Below are positions 17,803 to 26,635 of a DNA stretch of 64,000 nucleotides, piece after piece (position 1 is the stretch's first letter; each line of letters starts with the position of its first letter). A program made the position numbers and the translations under genes. This DNA is from Methylobacterium sp. C25. Lineage in GTDB: Bacteria; Pseudomonadota; Alphaproteobacteria; Rhizobiales; Beijerinckiaceae. The notes under the pieces are model-generated. The model was not told the DNA's origin, ran no database searches, and was given only the letters and a program-made list of their open reading frames with translations. The stretch covers positions 654,191 through 718,190 of the forward strand of contig NZ_JAAUVI010000001.1 in assembly GCF_021352225.1 (NCBI RefSeq), in the 5' to 3' direction.

Positions 17803-20800
17803 GGCACCGCACCCGGTGACGGGTTCGCGGACTCGGCAGTTGCCTCGCCTGGGCCCGCTGGCTTCTTACGTCGCTCGAACAGGGAGGCGAGCCTGCGGAA
17901 GGCCGCCCCCGATCCGCCGGACAATTTCATCATCACCACGAAGACCGCCGGCACGAAGACCAGCGACAGCAGCGTCGACAGAATCAGGCCGCCGATCACC
18001 GCGATGGCCATGGGCGAGCGGAACTCGCCCCCGATGCCGAAGGCCAGCGCCGAAGGCAGCATCCCGGCCACCATCGCGATGGTGGTCATCACGATCGGCC
18101 GCGCCCGCTTCTGCCCGGCATCGATGATGGCGGCGTCGCGCGGCATGCCGTGGCGGATCGATTCCACGGCAAAGTCGACGAGCATGATCGCATTCTTGGT
18201 GACGATGCCCATCAGCATGAGGATGCCGATGGAGACCGGCGTCGTGAGCTGCTTGCCCGTGATCATCAGCGCGATCACCGCGCCGCCCAGCGAGAGCGGC
18301 AGCGAGAACAGGATGGTGAGCGGCAGCAGGAACGAGCCGAACAGCAGCACCAGCACCGCATAGACCATCATCAGGCCGGCCGAGATCGCGTGGGTGAAGC
18401 CCTCGGAGAGCTCGTTCAGGCTCTCGGCATCGCCCGATTGGCTCACGGTGACGCCCTTCGGCAGCGACTTCATCACCGGCAACGTGTCGATCGACTTCAG
18501 CACGTCGCCGAGGGCGGCCATGCCGACGAGGTCGCAGGCGACCGTCGCCTGACGCTCGCGGTCGTAGCGGCCGATGTTCGAGGGTCCCTGCTGGAAATCG
18601 AGATCGGCGATGGCTGAGAGGGGGATCGAGCCGCCGCCACCCTTGGGCACACGCAATTGCTCGAGGATGTGGCGGTTGGCGCGGGCTTTGTCGTCGAGCT
18701 GCACCCGGATCGGCACCAGCCGGTCGCCGGCATCGAATTTCGCGAGTGCCGGCCCGACATCGCCGATCGTGGCGACGCGGATCGTCTCGGCGAGGATGGT
18801 CGGCGAGACGCCGAGGCGCGCGGCGAGGTCGAGGCGTGGGCGGATCTGAAGCTCCGGCCGGTCGAGCGTGGTGCCGGAGATGACGTTCGCCACCGTCGGC
18901 AGGCGACGCATCTGGCCAGCCAACTCGTTGGCGACGTTCGCGACGATGCGTGGATCGGGGCCGCGCACCACGAGAGAGATCGCGCGCAGGCCGTTCTCGT
19001 CGACGAAGTAGAAGCGGATGTCAGGCACCTGCCGCAGGCGCTTGCCGATCTCGCGCTGCAACTCGACCTGCGTGATCGAGCGATCGGCCTTCGGCGTGTA
19101 GTTGATGATCAACGAGGCGCGGCGGAACTCCACGGGCTCCTTCGGCACGCGCCCGCCATCGACGAAGACGCTGCGGACTTCGGGCAGCCCGCGGATCACC
19201 GAAACGACCTGCTCGGTGGTCTTCTCGGTGTCGGAGAGCTGGGCGCCCGGCGGCAGCTCCAGCGCCATCACCGAGCGCGCGGTATCCTGAGCCGGCAAAA
19301 ACCCTTTCGAGAGCAGCCCGACGCTGGCAATCGAGGCGGCAAAGAAGGCGAGGCCGATCAGCACGGTGACGAAGGACCACTCAACCGAGAGCGTCACGAG
19401 CTTCGTATAGGCGCGCAGCACCGGCCCTGGCGGCTTCTCCTCGGCCTGATGCGGCTTCATCAGGTAGGCAGCGAGCATCGGCGTGACGAAGCGCGCGGCG
19501 ATCAGCGAGAAGAACACCTGCACCGCAACGGTGATGCCGAACTGCTTGAAGAACTGGCCGGCGATGCCAGACATGAAGCTCGCCGGGGCGAAGATCGCGA
19601 TGATGGTCAGCGAGATCGCCACGACGGCGAGGCCGATTTCGTCGGCGGCATCCATGGCCGCCCGAACCGGGTTCTTCCCCATCCGCATGTGGCGGACGAT
19701 GTTCTCGATCTCGACGATGGAATCGTCGACGAGGATGCCGGTCGAGAGCGTGATCGCCAGGAAGCTGATCAGGTTCAGCGAGAAGCCGAGCATGTCCATC
19801 GCCCAGAAGGCGGGGAAGATCGACAGGGGCAGCGAGACGGCGACGATCACCGTGGCGCGCAGGTCCCGCAGGAACAGGAAAACGATGACGACGGCGAGGA
19901 TCGCGCCCTCGAACAGCGTGTGGATCGCCGCCTCATAGTTGCCGACCGTGAAATCGACCGAGGTGTCGATCAGCGTCAGTTCGTAGTCAGGGTTCTCGGC
20001 CTTGATCTCCTTGATGCGCTTGGCAACGGCATTGGCGACGACCACATCGCTGGCGCCTTGTGCCCGTTTGATGCCGACCGCCACTGTCGGCTCGCCATTA
20101 TGCCGGGCGAAGGTGCGCCGGTCGGCGATGCCGTCGGTGACCATGCCGAGATCCTGTAGCCGGACCTCGCCGCCGCCCGGCAACGTGATCATGGTGCCAG
20201 CGAGCTCTTCGAGCGTCTTGGCCGAGGCGAGAGTGCGGATCGCCTGGTCGCGGCCGCCGATCTCGGCCCGGCCGCCGGTGACGGTGATGTTGGTGCCGTA
20301 GAGGCGCCGGCTGACATCGGCCGCGGTCAGCCCGAAGGCCTGGAGCCGGTCGGGGTCGAGGGCAACCCGGATCTCGCGTTCGACGCCGCCAATCACCTCG
20401 ACCTGTGCCACGCCCTTCACGTCCTGGAGGGAGCGCTTGACGGTGTTCTCCATGAACCAGGAGATCTGCTCCTGGCTCTTGCCCTGGGCGGAAGCCGCGT
20501 AGGTGACGATCGGCAGGCCGACGACGTCGACGCGCTGGATCAACGGCTCCTGCACGCTGCGCGGCAAGTTCGCCCGGATGCGCGTCACCGCATCCTTGAC
20601 GTCGTTCAGCGCCCGGTCGGTATTAGTCTCCAGGCGGAAGGCGATGGTGGTGATAGAGAGGCCGTCGGTCACGGAGGATGCGATGTGGCGCACGCCCTCG
20701 ACGCCGGAGACGCCGTCCTCGACGGTCTTGGTGACCTGAGCCTCGATCTCGGCCGGCGCTGCACCGAATTGCGAGACCACCACGGAGACGAGGGGGATGT

Positions 20801-20927
20801 CGGCGCTCGGCAGCCGGGTCACCGGCAGCCGCATGAAGCTCGTCCAGCCGAGGATGAGCAGGATGATCGAGAAGACGACCGATGGCAGGGGGCGCTTGAT
20901 CGCAAGCGCCGAGATGTTGAGCGACAT
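17769..20927 (-). CDS. RND efflux pump permease (HAE1/AcrB-like)
   Basis: Inner-membrane proton-driven drug exporter of 1052 residues, the usual length for the family. The N terminus MSLNISALAIKRPLPSVVFSIILLILGW is the first helix, followed by porter-domain sequence (ADIPLVSVVVSQFGAAPAEIE). The TM4 motif GILVDDSIVEIENIVRH carries the two aspartates of the proton relay. GIVTKNAIMLVDFA near 940 marks the second half. The adaptor gene lies 60 bases upstream in the same direction, so this is an adaptor-permease operon. No outer-membrane channel gene is adjacent. The substrate cannot be predicted. Its 3' end overlaps the ankyrin gene tail to tail. Confidence 0.93.
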   Translation of the reverse strand: MSLNISALAIKRPLPSVVFSIILLILGWTSFMRLPVTRLPSADIPLVSVVVSQFGAAPAEIEAQVTKTVEDGVSGVEGVRHIASSVTDGLSITTIAFRLETNTDRALNDVKDAVTRIRANLPRSVQEPLIQRVDVVGLPIVTYAASAQGKSQEQISWFMENTVKRSLQDVKGVAQVEVIGGVEREIRVALDPDRLQAFGLTAADVSRRLYGTNITVTGGRAEIGGRDQAIRTLASAKTLEELAGTMITLPGGGEVRLQDLGMVTDGIADRRTFARHNGEPTVAVGIKRAQGASDVVVANAVAKRIKEIKAENPDYELTLIDTSVDFTVGNYEAAIHTLFEGAILAVVIVFLFLRDLRATVIVAVSLPLSIFPAFWAMDMLGFSLNLISFLAITLSTGILVDDSIVEIENIVRHMRMGKNPVRAAMDAADEIGLAVVAISLTIIAIFAPASFMSGIAGQFFKQFGITVAVQVFFSLIAARFVTPMLAAYLMKPHQAEEKPPGPVLRAYTKLVTLSVEWSFVTVLIGLAFFAASIASVGLLSKGFLPAQDTARSVMALELPPGAQLSDTEKTTEQVVSVIRGLPEVRSVFVDGGRVPKEPVEFRRASLIINYTPKADRSITQVELQREIGKRLRQVPDIRFYFVDENGLRAISLVVRGPDPRIVANVANELAGQMRRLPTVANVISGTTLDRPELQIRPRLDLAARLGVSPTILAETIRVATIGDVGPALAKFDAGDRLVPIRVQLDDKARANRHILEQLRVPKGGGGSIPLSAIADLDFQQGPSNIGRYDRERQATVACDLVGMAALGDVLKSIDTLPVMKSLPKGVTVSQSGDAESLNELSEGFTHAISAGLMMVYAVLVLLFGSFLLPLTILFSLPLSLGGAVIALMITGKQLTTPVSIGILMLMGIVTKNAIMLVDFAVESIRHGMPRDAAIIDAGQKRARPIVMTTIAMVAGMLPSALAFGIGGEFRSPMAIAVIGGLILSTLLSLVFVPAVFVVMMKLSGGSGAAFRRLASLFERRKKPAGPGEATAESANPSPGAVPQAVGSSGPAR

Positions 20928-20987
20928 CAGATCACGACATGCGCGAACGGAGGAGGTGATCGGACGCAGTCATGCGCAAGCCCATGT

Positions 20988-21947
20988 CTATCGTGATGCT
21001 CCGCCGGTACCCTCAAGGATCAACGAGCGCACCTTGTCGCCGGGGCGCAGGTCGTTGCCGGAATTGGCGACGATGGGCTCGCCTTCGCTGAGCCCGTCGC
21101 TGATGCGGATGGTGTTCTCGTCGAAGAGCCCGGTGCGGACGCTGCGTGTCTCGACCGCTGTCCCGTTCAAGACCTGAACAGTCGCCTCGCCGTTGCGATA
21201 GCTCACCGCCGTACGCGGCACCGACAGGCCGCAATCGCGAGCCGTCTCGAGTATGGCGCTCGCGAACTGGCCTGGGCGCAGGGCGGTAGCCGGCTCGATC
21301 GAGAGACGGGCGCGGCCAAGCTGGGTCGACGGATCGACCTCGGTCGCCGGAACGCGCACAGTGCCGGCCGCCTCGCGGCCGTCCTCGGTGAGGATGCGGG
21401 CCGCCAGACCAGTGCGGATCTTGGTGACGAACAGGCTCGGCACGTCGACGAGAAGATCAATGCCGGCATCGGCCATGATCCGCACCTGCGGCTCCGGCGG
21501 CTGGCCCGAGGCACTGGGAGCCGCCGAGGGCAAGCTCGTAACCATTCCGACGCGCACGTTCAGCTTGGTGACCCGGCCGGCGATCGGCGCGCGCAGGCTA
21601 TAGCTCGGCGGAAGCGCCTGAGCCGGCGGCACCGGCCGCCCCGCATCGGCCCCGAGTCGCGTTGCGCGCAAGAGCTCCTGCCCGGCGCTAACCGTGTCGC
21701 CCTCGCCGACCAGGATCTCGGAGATGCGGTAGCCTTCGAGCGGCACGCTGGCGCCGCTCTCCTCGCGGGCGAGCGCGAAGCCGCTGATGCGGACCTGCTC
21801 CTTCAGGCAGGCAGCGCCCGCGCGTACGCCGACGACGCTGGTGCCCTCGGGCGTGCTCTCGGCCCGAACAGGCGTCACGAGGCAGGCGAGGATCGACGTG
21901 ACCCCAAGGAGGTCACGAAATCGGCGCCCGATCGAATCCTCGCGCAT
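20988..21947 (-). CDS. RND efflux periplasmic adaptor subunit
   Basis: Membrane-fusion protein of 319 residues that should link the RND permease encoded 60 bases downstream to an outer-membrane channel. An N-terminal export signal (about 12-30, LLGVTSILACLVTPVRA) precedes the first lipoyl half (VPLEGYRISEILVGEGDTVSAGQ), the second half (LRAPIAGRVTKLNVRVG), and the beta-barrel and membrane-proximal domains (PATEVDPSTQLGRARLSIEP, CGLSVPRTAVSYRNGEATVQVL). The stretch between lipoyl halves is short, so the coiled-coil hairpin is small or absent, as in the related orphan adaptor at 14280-15200. Confidence 0.87.
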   Translation of the reverse strand: MREDSIGRRFRDLLGVTSILACLVTPVRAESTPEGTSVVGVRAGAACLKEQVRISGFALAREESGASVPLEGYRISEILVGEGDTVSAGQELLRATRLGADAGRPVPPAQALPPSYSLRAPIAGRVTKLNVRVGMVTSLPSAAPSASGQPPEPQVRIMADAGIDLLVDVPSLFVTKIRTGLAARILTEDGREAAGTVRVPATEVDPSTQLGRARLSIEPATALRPGQFASAILETARDCGLSVPRTAVSYRNGEATVQVLNGTAVETRSVRTGLFDENTIRISDGLSEGEPIVANSGNDLRPGDKVRSLILEGTGGASR

Positions 21948-22027
21948 GCCCCCGCTGCTCCGTCTCGGCCATTTTCGGGCCGTCCATGGGTATCGTTTGT
22001 GCCGCCGGGCATGCCGGAGGCATGGGA

Positions 22028-22666
22028 TCAGCGCTCGGCGGTCTTGACCTGAAGCATGTTCACGGCCTGGACGCGGCGGTTTTCGCGCCCGAAGGGATCA
22101 TCCGCGTTCTTGAGGTGCGACTTGCCGTAGCCGACGCCGATCAACGTGTCGGCCGGGATGCGGTAGGCCTGGACGAGGTAACGCTTCACGGCATCGGCGC
22201 GACGCTCGGAAAGCTTTTGGTTCGGATCCTCGCCGCCCTTCGCGTCGGTATGGCCACCGATCATGAAGGTCTGGCCGCGAAGCTCGGGGCTGGAAAGCGC
22301 CTTGCCGAGTTTATCGGCGGTCGCGAGGGCTTCGCCGCGCAGCACGTCGGAGTTGAAGTCGAATTCCATGACGAGGTCGATCGCCGGCTTGTCGGCAGCG
22401 ACACTGTCGAGTTTCGCCCGATCACCCAGGGTCAGCGAGCGCGTCGGCTTCCCGCGCAGGGAATCGACGAAAGCCTTGTCGGGGCTGATCGCGGCAGCCT
22501 GGGTCGGACCACCCAGCGTCAGGCCGCGCGTCTTCGGCGGCGGCATCAGTGCACGCACGATCTGCTGCTCCGTCACCTCCTGGGCGCCGGCCGATTGGGA
22601 CAAAGCGACCAATGCCAGGGCACCAAATCCGATCACCCGGCGGACCGCTCGTGCAGAGCTCACCAT
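22028..22666 (-). CDS. OmpA-family outer-membrane/peptidoglycan-binding protein
   Basis: Exported protein of 212 residues. I chose ATG 22666 because GGGAGG lies just upstream and the product then starts with a clean signal peptide (AVRRVIGFGALALVALSQSAGA). The C-terminal OmpA domain (about 100-205) includes the peptidoglycan-binding pattern GHTDAKGGEDPNQKLSERRADAVKRYL and later VGYGKSHLKNADDPFGRENRRV. Such domains bind diaminopimelate in peptidoglycan. The middle region (MPPPKTRGLTLGG) is typical of many Rhizobiales OmpA-like proteins of unknown role. It lies between the RND operon and a caspase-fold gene, all on the minus strand but with gaps over 80 bases. Confidence 0.85.
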   Translation of the reverse strand: MVSSARAVRRVIGFGALALVALSQSAGAQEVTEQQIVRALMPPPKTRGLTLGGPTQAAAISPDKAFVDSLRGKPTRSLTLGDRAKLDSVAADKPAIDLVMEFDFNSDVLRGEALATADKLGKALSSPELRGQTFMIGGHTDAKGGEDPNQKLSERRADAVKRYLVQAYRIPADTLIGVGYGKSHLKNADDPFGRENRRVQAVNMLQVKTAER

Positions 22667-22883
22667 CAGAGCCTCCCATGACAGGGCGTAGAGGTCGATA
22701 CCTGCGACATCCTGCGCCTCGGTTGTCTTCACACGACGCGGCGCGCCGATCAACGATGTGATGACAGGCGACCCACAGATCAGCCGTGCGCCGCAGCACG
22801 TAACGATAGAACATCCCAGTCTTCGGGCGCCGTGCAGGCCAAAGGCTGCTGTTCTCCTCGATCGATCCGTCCGCTACCCCAGT

Positions 22884-24605
22884 TCAGCGCAGCCCGTAGC
22901 CGGCGAATTCTTCGCCGATGCCGGAATTGAGCTGCAGAGCGCCTGCAAAGTCCTTCTCGGCCTGCCCAGTCAGGCCGAGCCGCCGCTTGGCGATTCCCCG
23001 TCCATACAGCGACGAGCTGTGGGCCGGGTCTAGCCTAAGTGCGGCGTCGTAATCGGCGACGGCGGCACGAAAGCGGCTCGCCTTGAGGTTCACGAAGCCA
23101 CGGCTGTCGAGGGCATCGACGTAGTTCGGGCGCAGCTTCAGCGCCTGATCGCAATCGGCACGGGCGCGGTCGAGCGCGCCGGCTACGGCTTGCATCCAGC
23201 AGCGGTTGTTGAAGGCATCCGGATTGTTGGGATTCATCCGGATCGACTGGTCAAAATCGGCGATCGCCGGCGCCGTTTCCCCACGTTGGGCATAAAACTG
23301 GCCGCGCTCGTAATAGGCCTGCTCGTCCCGCGGGTTGATCTTGATCCGCTCGTCAAGCGCCGCCTTACGTGTGCTTTCTGCGGGCGTGTAGGTCTGCGGC
23401 TGCGTGGGCTGCGGCAGAGCGGCCGCCTCGAGTTTCGCGATCTCGGCGCGCGCCTGGGCAGCCAGGGATCCGTCAGGGTGGCGCTCGAGGAAGTCCTGGT
23501 ATGCCTCCCGCGAGCCGATGGCCTTCGCATCTTCGAATTCGCGCAAGGTCGTCGCCTCGCTCGCCGCCGGCGCATCCGGCTCTTTCGCGGCCGTCTGGAC
23601 TGGTTGCGAGGGTTTGGGGTCTGACGACGTGGCTTTCGGCTCGACGGCAGGAGCAGAGTCCGCGGCAGCCGGAGAGAGCGGAGGATCGCTCGGGTCTGGT
23701 GGCAAGTCGAGCTTCGTCACCGGCGCTTCCGGCTTGGGCTTGGGCTCGGGCTTCGTTTCGACGGGGACGGGCTTGGTCGGCAGCTGCGGCGCCTTGTTTT
23801 CGACCATAACCGGCGGCTTCGCCACAGCCGGCTTCACCCAGCTCTGATCGAAGGAGAAGGGGTCTTCGAGCCCCGAGACCAGGGCGGGCACCTGCTGCCC
23901 CTTGCTCGCCTTGGACAGGGCATCGCGCGTGGCGCCGAACGCCTGCTCGGCGCTGATCCCCGGCAGCGCAATCTGCTTGACGAGCTCCGTGGCGAACAGC
24001 CCTCTGCTGGCCGTCGTCTCGTTGACGACGCTTCCGGCGGCCGCCGAGTAGAGCACCAGCGAGCCCGGCTGCGCCGCGGCCGATGCCAGCCCGGTCGAGA
24101 AACTGCGATAGCGGCGTTCGAACGGGTTGCGGCGCGAGGCATCGAGCACCAGCACCCGGCTGGTCGCGCCGCGCTTGGCCGCATCAGCCATCAGGGCATC
24201 GACGCCGATCGCCTCCTCCAGCACGTTCGGCTCGCTCCAAATCTTCGCATCGATCGGGATCAGGTAGTTCTTGCGAGCGACCTGGATGGCGTAACCGCTG
24301 TAGAAAATCAGCGCCGTCGAACCCGGCTCGATCCGGCGCAGGAAGCCTTCGATCGCACTCAGGAAGCGGTCTTTGGTGAGGTTGGTCGCGACCTCCACCG
24401 CAAATCCGCGTCGCGTCAGTTCGTCTGACAGGGCAGCCGCATCATTCTTCGGCGTCGGCAATTCGGCGTCGCTGTCGGGATAATCGGCATTGGCGATCAG
24501 CAATGCGACCCGGCCCGAGGCGGCCTGAGCGGGAGCCGGCGGACCGAATAGGGTGAGCGCCGCGAGGCACGACAGCGAGACCGCAAGGATTGAAAGAATA
24601 CGCAT
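22884..24605 (-). CDS. Catalytically dead caspase-fold protein with C-terminal TPR repeats
   Basis: Exported protein of 573 residues from ATG 24605 (GAGGAC upstream; signal peptide ending near AQAAS). Residues about 30-265 match the caspase-like fold, but both catalytic residues are replaced: the expected His of Y-x-GH-G reads FYSGYA (Tyr105) and the expected Cys of LDACRNNPF reads LDASRRNPF (Ser157). A Pro/Lys-rich linker (about 270-400) leads to three or four TPR repeats (about 425-565), with motifs such as AYYERGQFYAQRGETAPAIADF and ALDSRGFVNLKASRFRAAVADY. It is therefore a pseudopeptidase, perhaps a scaffold or regulator. The intact relative is at 3930-5483. Confidence 0.85.
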   Translation of the reverse strand: MRILSILAVSLSCLAALTLFGPPAPAQAASGRVALLIANADYPDSDAELPTPKNDAAALSDELTRRGFAVEVATNLTKDRFLSAIEGFLRRIEPGSTALIFYSGYAIQVARKNYLIPIDAKIWSEPNVLEEAIGVDALMADAAKRGATSRVLVLDASRRNPFERRYRSFSTGLASAAAQPGSLVLYSAAAGSVVNETTASRGLFATELVKQIALPGISAEQAFGATRDALSKASKGQQVPALVSGLEDPFSFDQSWVKPAVAKPPVMVENKAPQLPTKPVPVETKPEPKPKPEAPVTKLDLPPDPSDPPLSPAAADSAPAVEPKATSSDPKPSQPVQTAAKEPDAPAASEATTLREFEDAKAIGSREAYQDFLERHPDGSLAAQARAEIAKLEAAALPQPTQPQTYTPAESTRKAALDERIKINPRDEQAYYERGQFYAQRGETAPAIADFDQSIRMNPNNPDAFNNRCWMQAVAGALDRARADCDQALKLRPNYVDALDSRGFVNLKASRFRAAVADYDAALRLDPAHSSSLYGRGIAKRRLGLTGQAEKDFAGALQLNSGIGEEFAGYGLR

Positions 24606-24771
24606 CCAGTCCTCGTCAGACTCGGCGTTGCGGTGATAGCGGCCGGCGCAAGCTCTCTGCAAGAGTGCGTGGCCTTTTCGTCAATCGCCTGTGGCTGCGC
24701 CCTGAGACGGCCGCCGGATCGCCCGGTGGGGCCTTCGCCGTACCCAGATCAGCAGACAGCTTCGAACTTAT

Positions 24772-24787
24772 ATAAAGACATCTTTAT
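24772..24787. promoter_or_regulatory. SahR-type operator upstream of ahcY
   Basis: ATAAAGACATCTTTAT differs by one base from the perfect palindrome at 6287-6302. It lies 75-90 bases before the ahcY start in an AT-rich patch, where a promoter would be expected. This supports shared control of ahcY and the metF-metH operon. Confidence 0.8.
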
Positions 24788-24861
24788 GTCTTGATTGATT
24801 CCCAGTTGGCAGCCTGCTAGGGACAGCGCAGACCGCCGGCACAGCAAAAGGATTGAGACGC

Positions 24862-26268
<1,407 letters not shown>

Positions 26269-26317
26269 TCTTTCGCCTTCGGCGCGAACCCGCCGAAGAC
26301 TTGACGACGACTGGAAA

Positions 26318-26340
26318 GCCCGGCCTTGCGCCGGGCTTTT
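26318..26340 (+). terminator. Rho-independent terminator of ahcY
   Basis: A 7-bp GC stem (GCCCGGC, loop CTTGC, GCCGGGC) is followed directly by TTTT, 50 bases after the ahcY stop. The remaining bases up to the divL start show no further gene. Confidence 0.85.
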
Positions 26341-26635
26341 CCTGTTTCGTTCCCAGTCAAAAACCGACTCACCAACGTGAGCCGAAGTCAAGGTCGGTTT
26401 TTCTGACTGTGTCTTTTCTGCGCCCAACGTCGCTGGCGTGAGTTGCACGCCGAATTCCCCCTTCCGGCGCGATTCGGCACCGAGATATGGTGAACCGATT
26501 CTCAGGTGAGGGTGCTTCGCGTTCGGCCGTTGCCGGGAGCGGATCGGCAGCGATTGCCAGCCGGGATGCTCGATGGAGCGCCCCGGCTGCACCCCGTCGG
26601 CGGTCCGCCGGCGGGTCTTGGAGACGGTGGGGGTC

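Noticed and set aside
24590..24775. Short plus-strand frame upstream of ahcY
   Set aside because: It overlaps the start of the caspase-fold gene on the other strand and ends in the operator; no domain.
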